DNA of 40,390 bases, from NCBI GenBank assembly GCA_033557835.1, contig JAWQRO010000387.1, positions 1 through 40,390 on the forward strand, read 5' to 3'. The stretch's first letter is position 1; the number at the start of each line of letters is the position of its first letter. This DNA comes from Helochares maculicollis. Its lineage: Eukaryota > Arthropoda > Insecta > Coleoptera > Hydrophilidae. The notes beneath the pieces were generated by a model. It was not told the DNA's origin. It saw nothing but the letters and a program-made list of their open reading frames with translations, and made no database searches. Shown here piece after piece: positions 1 through 9,358 of this stretch. Position numbers and translations under genes: made by a program.

Positions 1-751
1 TACAAATATCAATCTTAATGCAATCGAGATTGTTATCCGTAGTTACTTGGAAAAGAGAATAGTTTTCTGTATTTGTTTTGCACATAATGTTTTAAATTAG
101 AGTGTGTGTGGTTGATATGTTCAAATATTTTTAGAATATAGGAGCACAGGCTACACAAGTGCCATGATTTCGTGATATTGTTTAAAATTAACATTGATTT
201 CTTCATAAAAAATTAAGTCGATAATTAAAGATGTGTAACAATGTAAAAATAAGACTAACTAAATAGAAGCAAGTATTGTGAGTATGGCATAATTCTTATT
301 TTGACAAATAGCCTAATTGTCTTTGGTACGTACAAAGTAATATTTACAAAACATTTGCAACTGTATTCTTCATTTTCAGTCTCTTCCCATAATGAAGTAA
401 AATCTGACTGGTGACATTAGTCAAATAATTTTTTTAATTAAAAAAAAATACTTATACAGTTTTGCTAAGTCTATTATATATTAACGACAACTAGTTTTTG
501 TAGTTGTAAAAAGATCCTTTCAGTATTCATTTGAAGGAAATTATTTCTAGGAACCAACTGGGGTTGCAATACGTTAACTACAAGCTTTTTCAATTAGATT
601 TATTTGTAAAATGTGCTGACCTATTAAAATATGGTTTTAGTAAAGGCTATTGAGTTTGTTGAGCAGGCTACTATATTAAATATAAAACACTGGTATTTTT
701 ACTTTGGTATTTAATATAGACATTTTTTATTTAAACATTTTTTTGTCTATT
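1..751. other. AT-rich intergenic stretch, nothing recognised
   Basis: No ORF with coding character, no structural RNA and no clear repeat is seen. The sequence is AT-rich with homopolymer A/T runs. The BEL/Pao-like remnant starts at its right edge. Confidence 0.5.
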
Positions 752-1110
752 GCTTTTGTTTCATCCGATTGGACGAACCAAAGAATGTTGCATCCAACTC
801 GAAGGACCGTGAAACGTGTCATCCATCTAATATGGACCGAAAATGTAGCAAGGGTCCAAAATACGCACCTCATGCGTGTCAATACGATCAAGCCAATAAT
901 ACAAAGTTGACTGTATATTATTGTATTTAATCACTTCCCAATGGTATGTACAAGGGTTTACAAAGGGTTCGACTTATTACTATTCTTTACAGTTGCATAC
1001 TTAACACTAATCTTACGACTAAACTGAACTAAACTTACCTCTAGACCTAATCTATGAGAAAGTGGTGAGGACGCCACCCTCTCCCTTCAGCGATCCAATA
1101 GGATGCAACA
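752..1110 (-). mobile_element. BEL/Pao-like LTR retrotransposon remnant (5' LTR plus leader), truncated
   Basis: Read on the minus strand, a block with TG...CA ends (1110 to 908) is followed by a leader resembling those of insect BEL/Pao elements. About 11 nt past the LTR comes TTGGCTTGATCGTATTGACAC, which resembles a TGGCGACCGTGACA-type primer-binding site with small insertions. Next comes the leader phrase GGTCCTTCGAGTTGGAT (around 788-806) and a second, similar phrase. The block stops near 752, so gag and pol are absent. The family call rests on remembered leader motifs and not on a protein domain. A solo LTR or another LTR superfamily is the alternative. Confidence 0.45.
908..1110 (-). 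repeat. Candidate long terminal repeat, about 203 bp
   Basis: The block has TG at one end and CA at the other on the plus strand, as LTRs do. It holds a GC-richer patch around 1061-1095 with a short palindrome, GGTGaggacgCCACC, in an otherwise AT-rich area. The partner LTR is not in the window, so the limits come from the terminal dinucleotides only. Confidence 0.4.
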
Positions 1111-1606
1111 GCTTTATCTTAAAGTAATTTTATTCTACTAGAATAAGTGTTTATATTTAATAGCAGCAAATTTAATTTATATATACGAAAATTCAAATTA
1201 TTCAAAATTTTAGTAATGAAATAAAAAAATATTCAAGGTATACATTAATGTTCACTTATATATTCTATCAGGTTACATAGAGAAGGTAGAAATGGTTGAA
1301 TGAAGCACATCAGTTAAATAGGCCGTCATAACATATTTTTCAACCGAACCCTAAAAAGACTGAATGCGAAATCCACCATTGTTTTCCGCGAATCGCAAAG
1401 TGATGATCATTTTACACACGGAGCTTACAATAATATCTTAGAAGTACAAAGATTCACTAAATAAAACTGGAGCATTTCGCTACTTTTACATACTTATTCA
1501 ACAAGCTCGGATTATTATATTGGTGTCATTTTGATTTCTATTCACATTGTAAATAGCAATGATTCAGGGTTATACGGTGATTTTCTGCATAATTAATATT
1601 ACTGTG
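1111..1606. other. AT-rich spacer, nothing recognised
   Basis: No supported gene, RNA or repeat. It separates the LTR-like remnant from the minus-strand CUB-like block. Confidence 0.45.
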
Positions 1607-1962
1607 TTAAAGCAACGGAGGGTGCGATATCGTATCGTAGGTACACATTTTGTGGATATTCAGGGTATCTTCACGCCATAAGAATTTGTCGAAAAACCTC
1701 AGTTGGCTTTTAAACAGTTCAATATCCACTCGTGTAGAACTTAAGTAAAATTGCATTTGCCGGAAATTGCATATCTTAATCAGTGATTGTCCGGGTACTC
1801 TGACGATATAATTATCCGGGCGCTTTGACCACATTCGAGTACTTCGACGATGCGGTGGTGGCGCACTGCATAAACTATACAAACAAAATAAAAAGAACAG
1901 GTAATGTAAAGTGACATGACTATTTTACGAGATAAGAGACAACCGGAGGCGTAATCGATCAT
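1607..1962 (-). pseudogene. Broken minus-strand coding sequence with a CUB-domain-like start
   Basis: Two overlapping minus-strand frames look coding. The first (ATG at 1962) holds ECGQSARIIISSEYPDN. This resembles the opening of a CUB domain, an extracellular beta-sandwich that typically starts Cys-Gly and then reads I-x-S-P-x-Y-P-x-N. That frame stops three codons later. A second frame stays open down to 1607 with coding-like codon use, so a frameshift near 1785 is the simplest reading. Within the first frame a 54-nt segment has a GTAAAA donor and a long pyrimidine tract ending in TATAG, as small insect introns do. Its length is a multiple of three, so both spliced and unspliced forms stay open. 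No signal peptide or complete CUB domain is present. It may be a decayed gene or a chance match. Confidence 0.3.
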
Positions 1963-2315
1963 GATTAACGATCATGTCAAGTTTCCAGTACAATTAAGAA
2001 AAAATAAAATTGTTCTTGAATACTTCCAGCGTTTATTCAAATAAAGTTGTGGTGCGTCTGCGCATTGTTATGCCGGCGAAGAACTGCCGGAGCTTGAAAC
2101 AAATCAAGCTCCACTGTTGCGTGCAGTTCTTGTTAGACGTTTGTAAAGGGAGGATATACTGGTCGGTGGTTTGAAGCAGTTGTCGCGTGTTTATCTCTTG
2201 ATTGAAAGCCGACGAATTAATTCCTCAAGAGAAATGTTGCGAAACCGTTTCGGAATTTAGTGTTTTTTCCTCTTTTTTGTTTTGTGTTTATTTGGTTTTT
2301 GCAACAATTTTCACA
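1963..2315 (+). promoter_or_regulatory. Presumed promoter and 5' UTR of the large plus-strand gene
   Basis: This stretch precedes the start codon at 2316. From about 2050 to 2200 it is clearly richer in G+C than the surroundings, as insect promoters and 5' UTRs often are. It contains CAGTT (2124-2128), which could serve as an initiator, but no TATA box at a fitting distance. The reading frame of exon 1 stays open upstream to 2202 without an ATG, so that part is taken as 5' UTR. The transcription start is not determined. Confidence 0.4.
2079..2131. repeat. Nested inverted repeats just upstream of exon 1
   Basis: Outer arms AAGAACTGC (2079-2087) and GCAGTTCTT (2123-2131) are perfect complements. 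Directly inside lie GGAGCTTGA (2089-2097) and TCAAGCTCC (2104-2112), also perfect, around a 6-nt loop. The left side has one unpaired base between the stems and the right side has ten. This gives a structured stem of 18 base pairs in the promoter or 5' UTR. Confidence 0.7.
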
Positions 2316-2603
2316 ATGGTTAGTGATAAAATACAAATTGATTTTGGTGCCGAGACCGAAGACAGTAGTTATAAAAGTTGCTTTGCGCGTTCGATGGCAG
2401 TGAATTCGCAACATAGACAATCCAAGAGTGGAGTTAGTGGTGGTTGTAGTGGAGAAAGCCGGCAGCTGCATGGGGTCGAAAACAACGGTTCCATGCTACA
2501 AATTCCTAACAATTCTCATTTCAATAGAACTGGGAGTTTAGATGTTAAGACCAACGGGAGAACCAGTAACGGAGATTTGCCTAATGGAGGGAGAGTTACA
2601 AAG
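2316..2603 (+). CDS. First coding exon of a large plus-strand gene, product not recognised
   Basis: The exon encodes 96 residues from ATG 2316 (context TCACAATGG) and ends in AAG before the donor GTAAAA at 2604, in phase 0. The peptide is hydrophilic and rich in Ser, Asn and Gly, so it is probably disordered. An acidic stretch lies near the start, and there is no signal peptide or membrane segment. The frame is open upstream to 2202, but 2316 is the first ATG and its context is good. The next convincing exon in phase is at 37810, which makes intron 1 about 35.2 kb. Such an exon is typical of a long regulatory or scaffold gene. I do not recognise the family and give no function. The exon call rests on the start context, donor and matching phase. 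Confidence 0.65.
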
Positions 2604-2744
2604 GTAAAAATATTTTATTTATCCTTTTAAATTCAGCGTGCAGGTGGGCCTGCCTAATTGGACTTGTGTGTAGGTGTCAGGTAAATTTATAAATTCTACA
2701 ATTTTTGCATATTTCATTGTAACTATATGGGAAGGTTTTCTGAA

Positions 2745-2783
2745 TATTTATTGGGTGACTCCCTAGGTAGTCCCCAATAAATA
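2745..2783. repeat. Hairpin-forming inverted repeat in intron 1
   Basis: TATTTATTGGGTGACT (2745-2760) pairs almost perfectly with AGTCCCCAATAAATA (2769-2783) around an 8-nt loop. It lies 140 nt past the exon 1 donor. No wider element boundaries are seen. Confidence 0.6.
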
Positions 2784-4414
2784 AATAAGTTTGTTAGCTG
2801 AAAAAATATTGTCTTGGTGTTAACTTCAAAGAAAACGTATGTCTTTGTCCATTAGCACAGTCGAAAATAGTTTGAAAAATGAGACGCATTTCCAAGACTA
2901 AAGAAGCCGTGGAGATGTCAGATAAATTAGTTTTGTTTAGGCAAAGAAAAATTTAGTTTTACGTAAATATACTTGCCGATACGCACAGTTGAAATAATGA
3001 AAAATAATTTAAATGCCTCATTTTAATTTGGAAATTAAATAAATATATATTTACTAAATTCCTCATTTAATTGTCTCCTGCCAATGGTATCTATTTCTTT
3101 CTTAGATTTCTCTTGAGTACAAAAGAAATATTTATTAGGTTAATACCAAAATAAAATCTTCGGATATGTGAAGCAGTAAGAATTCTATGTTAAATACATG
3201 TAGAGGTGTTAAACTGGATAGGGTTTTTAATTTCTTCAAAAACCTTTGTTTTTATTGCAGATGGACAATTTTATCATTCATTTATAACTTTGATTTTCTA
3301 ATGAAATTTACAAATCTCGTCGCTTTCTTGATAGTTAATTCATGACCGGCTAGATAGTTGACATATTAATTTTTAGTTAAAAAATGGTTGTTGAAAATTT
3401 TATCTTTATTTATCCTCAAACATGTGATAAAGTGCGGAAATTTTCTAGGATAACTCACGAACACATCAGCTTGAATTGGACAAAACAATTAAAAAGTTTG
3501 TGTCCCACAAATACTTCGTTTTTCATTATGTTACTTGTATACTGACATATTAATCATTATATGAAAAAAAATTGTAGCAATATGAAGCTAACTCATTTGT
3601 TTTGGACAATTTGTTACTATTAATAGCATCTGGAAATGGAAGCATCGCGTTGTCTTTGCAAGGTCTCCTATTACGTTTAGATGCATTTATAATATAATAT
3701 AAAGTGTATATTTTAAAAATGTTATCCCTTGGTGAACAAATTGAATCCGAATGTTTGGATTCATCAAATACAATATTTTATTTATTTTTATTGATTAAAT
3801 ATAGTTTATTTAAAATATGTCATTTAAGATGTCATACTGAACTGAAATGCGTTTATGTTTTTACATTAATCGCATAGGCTAACCAATAAAAATAAAAAAA
3901 ATTGTAATATTTTACTCTCTGTATGTACATCATCAAAAATGATGATATAAAAATGAGTCATAGTACGCACGTGCAGGGCATTATCTTTAGATATTCTCTG
4001 CCTATCTTTGATGCTAATTTTCTAAAATTCTTATTTACTGTGTTAATGACATTGATAAAGTCATTCATATTTAAAATCTATAGTTACTATTATAAGTTTT
4101 GTCTGTACCAGGGATTCATTAAGTGCGGTCGCAGTAAATGATTTTTAATTACACTTTTATGGGCATTAGGTACACGCAATTATAACTAAAATCTTAAAAC
4201 TAAATAATTTTCCAGTTGGCATACAAGATTGCAAACGGAGATAAAGATAGCACCGTTACAAAAACCCTACTGGTTCATTCCTCCCAGTAAATAAATATTA
4301 GGTACATATTATCTACATATCTCAGAAAATTATTAAATTCATATACATGATTTCAGTTTCAAGTCATTTCAAATGAAATATTACTACAAAATATTTATTG
4401 TCTCTGTTGAACAG
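2784..4414. other. Intronic AT-rich DNA, nothing recognised
   Basis: No supported gene or RNA. The short plus-strand ORF at 3923-4141 is low-complexity and hydrophobic in composition and resembles a chance ORF. Confidence 0.45.
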
Positions 4415-4471
4415 CAAAGTGAAAGCGAAGCAACTAATAAATCAAAGAATATAAGGAAACGCAAGAAGTGC
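4415..4471 (+). CDS. Candidate 57-nt phase-0 cassette exon
   Basis: A pyrimidine-rich acceptor (TTTATTGTCTCTGTTGAACAG) precedes CAA AGT GAA..., which encodes QSESEATNKSKNIRKRKKC. A donor GTACGT follows at 4472. The segment is exactly 19 codons and in phase 0 at both ends, so its inclusion would keep the frame between exon 1 and exon 2. The peptide is charged and ends in a basic cluster that could be a nuclear localisation signal. The frame stays open after the donor, so the 3' limit is uncertain. Chance occurrence in a 35-kb intron is quite possible. Confidence 0.25.
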
Positions 4472-4710
4472 GTACGTAGTAATTCTGCCTGTGTAGACAC
4501 ACAACAGTCAGACGTCATAAAAATATTATATATTATTAAGTACTTTTATTACAATTTTTAAATGCTGAGGCAAAGCAAAACAACTTCCTTTCTTTCTGTT
4601 TCCCAACAGCAGCATGCCTGCTGCTTGGAAAATTAGAATTCCTCCTCATTTCTACCATAATTGAGTGCATCCTGAACTCTGTAATTACAAATTTATCTCC
4701 TTTTTAAATC
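4472..4710. other. Short intronic spacer, nothing recognised
   Basis: No further signals are seen between the candidate cassette exon and the minus-strand Cys-rich ORF. Confidence 0.4.
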
Positions 4711-4956
4711 TTATTTATAACACATACAACTATATAGATCTATGATACAACTTTTACACGTGCAAGTAAGAGTTACGATGGAAGCATTCTTATAGCACCT
4801 ACACAAGCTATAAAATTGATTTAGTTCGCATTTGCGTTTATAACGCATTTGATTGGAGGAGTCATTGCATTGTTTGTGCTTTACGCACTGATATTTAAGT
4901 AAATCTTTTGTACAATCCGTGCTTATATAGGTTACATTAAAATTGATCCTTGACAT
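4711..4956 (-). CDS. Cys-rich minus-strand ORF, possible terminal exon of a small secreted protein
   Basis: From the first ATG the frame encodes 81 residues, eleven of them Cys. The middle reads QCNDSSNQ, then YKRKCELNQFYSLCRC, then ASIVTLTC. The Y-x3-C-E-L-N spacing recalls Kazal protease-inhibitor domains, although the later cysteine spacing departs from the consensus. No signal peptide is encoded here. Just upstream on the minus strand is a plausible acceptor (GGGTTAGTTGCAG before 4967), so it could be a terminal exon whose signal-peptide exon lies elsewhere. The tail is oddly Cys-rich and may be non-coding. It would be antisense to the host gene. No function is claimed. Confidence 0.25.
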   Translation of the reverse strand: MSRINFNVTYISTDCTKDLLKYQCVKHKQCNDSSNQMRYKRKCELNQFYSLCRCYKNASIVTLTCTCKSCIIDLYSCMCYK

Positions 4957-4966
4957 CCCACGTAGC

Positions 4967-6598
4967 TGCAACTAACCCTTAAATGAATAAATGGTAGAGG
5001 GGACAATTATACAAAATTCTACAAATTGGCAGGGCATGAATTAATTTCGTATGGTGATTTCGAGGTAATTTGGGCAACAGTAGGAATAACTTGCCTTATT
5101 AAGGCATTAACATTCCTGAGTTAATTTTAAGTAAAAGTGATTCTAAATACTGAGATCCATCTTAGCTGTCAGATTTCAAAGTATACCATCAAGCGAAATG
5201 AGCGAGTGCCCTTAATGATAAAATAATCGTATGCATTAAGACATTTTGCGTGCGCCTTTATAATTTATTGGTGATGTAAAAATTAATCCGCATTATTACA
5301 CTTTCACAATACAGTCTAGTCACTGATGTGCTGCAATTTTGCTAGCTGAGCAAAACACTCACAATTATTTTAGTTTAATCAGCACATCGAACATTTTTAC
5401 AACCACTTTATTTGTATATATGCTTTGTATTTCTATTGAATTTTTGTTTTGTCATTTCGTAATTCTGTTTTGGTGTTTCGAAACTCAATTAAATTTTAAA
5501 TATATAACAGTGTCTTCAATTGAAATAACAATTAACTGTTCTAACATCGAAAACACTGGAGATTATATTTTCATTTAAACATGCAAGCAATAAATGGAAT
5601 ATAAGATCTTAGAGGTTGGTGATTTGTCGCCAAAATGTTTACAAGCTATGAAATATTGCAATCAACAAGGTAAACCACAATAAGAACATAGAAATCATAG
5701 TTTGAACCGTCCCATTAAATAGAGATTAAACTCACTTTCTTTGTGACTCGCTTTCACAGTTATTGAATCTGATTCTTCTCGTTGAAAGCGAAAACGGAGC
5801 TCCACCAACCTGTCGTACTTAAGAACATCAATCAAACAAACGAAGTCTTAATTAAGATCGGTTCCAATTACAGCACCAACTTATGTCATTCCAATTGAAG
5901 ACATCGCTTTAACAACCAAAGAAAAAAGATTGCTACATGACTTGCGTAGGTGCAAATAAAATTAGGTATCGTTCAAGTTAAACCGAGAGCTTTTCCGTTT
6001 ATTTGCTTTTACTGTGATTGGTCGTGTTTTATTTTTCTTTTTATGGTTTAATTTCGAGACGGATTCTTTGTTTTTTAGTTGGCACCCGCATCTTTAAATT
6101 GGATTTTCATTTTTAAAGTGGATTTCTCATTCGGTATTTCAATGTTTATTTTAATTTATATATCCTGCTTGTTTGAACGTTTGAAAATTGTGATCGATGT
6201 TTTAGGGTAGTTAACTCTTCAATATCTAGTATATTCAAAATTGTTTTGGGGCTCTTTACTTTGATTTGACATCTTCGAGTGGGATTTTGTCATTAACTGC
6301 GCTTTGTATATTTGATATATCCATAGTTGAGTAGAAATTTGTGTTTTTGTGTTCCCAAGCGTTTGATTTAGTGTCGTAATTTCTTAGTTGACGGTCGGTG
6401 GGTCGTCTTCACATTAATTAAGCATCCGCGCTTGTAAGTCTCCAAACGAAATTTGTCACACAAAAAGCATTTTCACAAAGAACTTGCCAGAAAATAATGT
6501 ATTGCCAGCAATGAGGTAGGCTCAATTATACGTACGCTAGTTCATTATGAGCGTTGATTCACCGGAAACAGTTCTTTCCTCACTTAACAAAATAACGT
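4967..6598. other. Intronic DNA, nothing firm
   Basis: The stretch 5980-6480 is rich in T on the plus strand. It leads into a less AT-biased patch near 6390-6600, just before the ORF with a strong donor. No RNA gene or repeat is recognised. Confidence 0.4.
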
Positions 6599-6795
6599 AT
6601 GTACGCTCATTGTGTTGCACGCGCATCTACTTCTATCTTTATTTCTCCACATGGGACAGTACTACACAGTTGCAACGTGCGGCACTTTGAAATTGAGATG
6701 GAAAATGTTAGTTGGCGTTGGTTAGTGACCATAGTTCCGGTTGGGGTGGTTCAAACATGCTTCGAAGTTCACGGTGTCTGGAAACGAGATTTTTG
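6599..6795 (+). CDS. Candidate alternative first exon with a strong splice donor
   Basis: An ATG at 6599 opens a frame that runs into the donor TTTTG/GTGAGT (cut after 6795). This is the best donor consensus I see in the intron. Composition here is less AT-biased than the flanks. The frame reaches the donor in phase 2, which does not fit the phase-0 acceptor of exon 2 at 37810. If it is spliced there, it would have to be a non-coding first exon, with translation starting at ATG 37816 inside exon 2 (context AACAATGG). An inner ATG at 6695 gives a shorter peptide in the same frame. No domain is recognised. Confidence 0.2.
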
Positions 6796-7012
6796 GTGAG
6801 TTTGCTTCTATGAGTAATTTCATAATGTATGTATGTGAATGCTAGTTGCACGGATTTTTCTTGCAATCTGAAATATGTATTCCGATCTTCCTAAAGCATT
6901 TATCAAACAACATGTCATATCAACTTAACACTTAATTTCGCATATCTGTGATTTGCGGCGATATTTTGTTAGTTGAAATATCAGAGTTTTTCTCAAATTA
7001 TAGAAAACTCGC

Positions 7013-7160
7013 AGAAATGAGACCCAATCAACTTACCAAAAATAGTCAAAATGGATTCAAAATCCTTCAAAACGTAAAGATCCGTCAAAATCTCCAAATC
7101 GATTTTTTCTTAATCACCATACTTTCCCTTTACTGCATAGTGATACGGGAATGCAAATTG
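7013..7160. repeat. Diverged dispersed repeat, copy A
   Basis: It shares an ordered series of blocks with 11692-11830: AAATGA..CC, AAAACGT, CCGTCA.AATCT, TC.ATTTT and ACTTTCCCTTTA.T (copy B has ACCTTCCCTTTATT). Identity by eye is only about two thirds. It is probably an old transposon-derived piece. The ORF across it is not taken as coding. Confidence 0.4.
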
Positions 7161-7503
7161 GAATAAAACTGAATTCAATTAGAAATATCCTCTATCGTGT
7201 GGGTTCATTATAAAAGAAGACAAAATGTCCTTGCTTTTTGCACATTTGCTGTCTATTTAAGCATACAAAATATCAATTTTAAAAATCCTTACACGCTTCA
7301 ATTACCGCAGCAGGAGATGATTTATGGACCTAAGGTATAGGTCATATAAAAACAATACCATGCACAATCGGTTTACTGTATTTTGCACACAATAACTCCC
7401 GTTTTCTCGACAAACTGTAAAACCAATTGTTCTGACAACGGATATGTGTAAAGTGGGGTAAAAAAACAGCATAAAAATTTTAATTATCATCTCACTAATT
7501 GCT

Positions 7504-8345
7504 ATGAAATTTGCAATTACTACTTTTATGTATTTTCATTACCAGTATTGCATTAAGCGTTTTTAATTCGCGCTGGAATCCAGCTGGCTTCGATCCCAAG
7601 CCATATAACAAGCTTTATCCATTGAAAAATGTTAAATTAGAAGATAAATACTGCAGTTTTTATAGCCCAACTGAACACACACTAACTGTACGCCAGGTTC
7701 ACCGTTGCAAATGAACGGATTATTATCAAAAATATCTGAGGAAGAGAAATAGTTAGGTATACGTAATATCTCTAAAACACGTAAAGTTGAGCGATTTGCG
7801 CACCTGGGCTGGGAAACGCATACGCCTATAAATTATCCACTTAAAATTAAAGATTAAATCCAATGCTTCCTCGAGCACACTCATGATGGATATCGTGAAC
7901 TGCACACGGCATTAGACTCAATTATGTTAATTAAAATTGTTCGAAATTCATATAAATCATGCCGCTGGAGCTGCTGCATAACCTCTTTTAATTTTTCTGA
8001 CTAGAACTTGAGAAACACGATATTGCATTTACACCTGGCCAGATGTGGTGCATACTTTTCGAAGTAATGCTGCTCCTTGAGCTATCCAGACGATACTCGT
8101 ATAGTTCTTAACGTCTGGGAATTACACCAATCTTGTTAGTCTCCCTTATAACTGCAAGTAACTGTACTACTATTTACTAGAAGCAATTTGTAGGTGTGAA
8201 AGGACGAGGGTGTTAATCGTGTTAAACAACTATTAAGACCAGGAGAGAAGGTCATTATTTCCTCGTTTGACCAAGAAAATTGTGTGCTGCAACATACAGG
8301 AGAGTTACAGTTATTTCTTCAATATACCCAACAGTCAATAAAATC
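7504..8345 (+). pseudogene. Interrupted coding-like stretch, family unknown
   Basis: A chain of plus-strand segments in changing frames looks more coding than the surroundings. It opens with ATG AAA TTT (7504). After a +1 shift comes a hydrophobic signal-peptide-like run (LLLLCIFITSIALS), then an open frame to 7714 containing WNPAGFDPKPYNKLYPL. Further open pieces follow at about 7857-8006 (with EHTHDGYRELHTALDSI) and about 8205-8345 (from DEGVNRVKQLL to a stop). They may be the decayed remains of one gene for a secreted protein, or exons with missed splice sites. One acceptor-like site is seen (TTTTCATTACCAG at 7545). No family is assigned. It lies 230 nt upstream of the intact TXNDC17-like gene, on the same strand. 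Confidence 0.28.
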
Positions 8346-8571
8346 TTAATGTCACCCTCTATTAAAAGTTCTGCTCTTTAGATGAATACCGCTGATGAAG
8401 TCACTGATCGTAACAAGCGATGTCATTTCGTTCGAAAAATCAGAAAATCAGACTAGAGATTGGCCAAATATTGCTGCTTATACCAGGTTGTAGTTTTTGT
8501 TTTTTTAATTTAAGAAGAAGAAACTTTACTCCCCGGTCAAATTTATTTTATTTACATCAAAATTATATTTC

Positions 8572-8928
8572 ATGATAACCAGACATACAGTAAGAAGCAT
8601 TGGAGAATTAGAAAACCTTGTAAATGATCTGAGCGGTAGCCAAATCCTTGTTTACTTCACAGCATGGTGGTGTGGATTTTGCGAATTGACATGGCCTGTT
8701 CTGGATAACTTCTTACATAAGCATGAAGACAAAGATATTCATTTTGTAACAGTACAAGTGGGTGATATTGGTACGTGGAGAGATCCTAAAAATCCATACA
8801 GAATCCACCCCAAGCTTTTGGTCGATATGTTACCCACCATTGTCATGTGGGATACCCCTAAAAAGTTAAGAGGATCCAAAACCAGAATACCCGCAGTTTT
8901 AGATTTGCTCGTTGAAAACGATGATTGA
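8572..8928 (+). CDS. TXNDC17/TRP14-like thioredoxin-fold protein, copy 1 (118 aa)
   Basis: The intronless ORF from ATG 8572 encodes a complete single-domain thioredoxin-fold protein. In this family (human TXNDC17, 123 residues) the cytosolic protein reduces disulfides using electrons from thioredoxin reductase. Visible marks are LVYFTAWWCGFC with both redox cysteines (C34, C37), the family-specific stretch VGDIGTWRDPKNPYR (63-77), and the cis-proline in MLPT (P88). The active site is CGFC instead of the family's usual CPDC, and the loop before it is shorter than in vertebrate TXNDC17. There is no signal peptide. A close paralogue follows about 430 nt downstream, and both sit inside another gene's intron on the same strand. 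A poly(A) signal lies 52 nt past the stop. It could be a retrogene. The fold call is firm, the exact substrate unknown. Confidence 0.85.
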   Translation: MITRHTVRSIGELENLVNDLSGSQILVYFTAWWCGFCELTWPVLDNFLHKHEDKDIHFVTVQVGDIGTWRDPKNPYRIHPKLLVDMLPTIVMWDTPKKLRGSKTRIPAVLDLLVENDD

Positions 8929-8979
8929 AGCATAAATGTAATTGAAATGGATGTACTTATTTAGTTGATACCCTAACTG

Positions 8980-8985
8980 AATAAA
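8980..8985 (+). terminator. Polyadenylation signal AATAAA after TXNDC17-like copy 1
   Basis: A canonical AATAAA lies 52 nt past the stop codon of the first TXNDC17-like gene, a normal spacing for a short 3' UTR. It supports an independently terminated transcript within the host intron. Confidence 0.55.
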
Positions 8986-8999
8986 AATGCTAAGCTTAT

Positions 9000-9134
9000 A
9001 TTAATTGGTAATTACGTAATAATTGTAATTGTTTATAAAAAAGTTACTATTGTTAGATAAGTATTAACAGCAGTTCTAGCGTATTACTTTAGCAGGAATC
9101 CGGTTCTCTATATATCTATTAATTACCAATTATT
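9000..9134. repeat. Inverted repeat between the two TXNDC17-like genes
   Basis: TTAATTGGTAATTA (from about 9001) and its complement TAATTACCAATTA (ending about 9132) face each other across roughly 105 nt. They lie between the poly(A) signal of copy 1 and the start of copy 2. AT-rich DNA yields such matches easily, but the central GG/CC and the length of 13-14 bp make it notable. Confidence 0.4.
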
Positions 9135-9358
9135 CATTAAATCAATCGCGATTAGAATTTTATTGCAAAAGGCAATGCAAAATAATAATTAGAATTGCTT
9201 ATTAGTAGTGCGCATTGCGACAGTCACTTTTACTTCCTCTTTAAATCTATCTCGTGATTTAATAAATGCAATGCATAAACATTTTTTTAACTTTGACACT
9301 GGCATGACAAGACCTAGCTCCATTGGTATTACGAATATCGGATTGGTTATTTATTCTA

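Noticed and set aside
8205..8345. KVIISSFDQENC as a glycerophosphodiester phosphodiesterase motif
   Set aside because: SSFD..xC recalls the C-terminal part of that family, but the match is a few residues only and nothing upstream supports it.
8739..8933. Minus-strand ORF across TXNDC17-like copy 1
   Set aside because: It is a shadow of the well-supported plus-strand gene.
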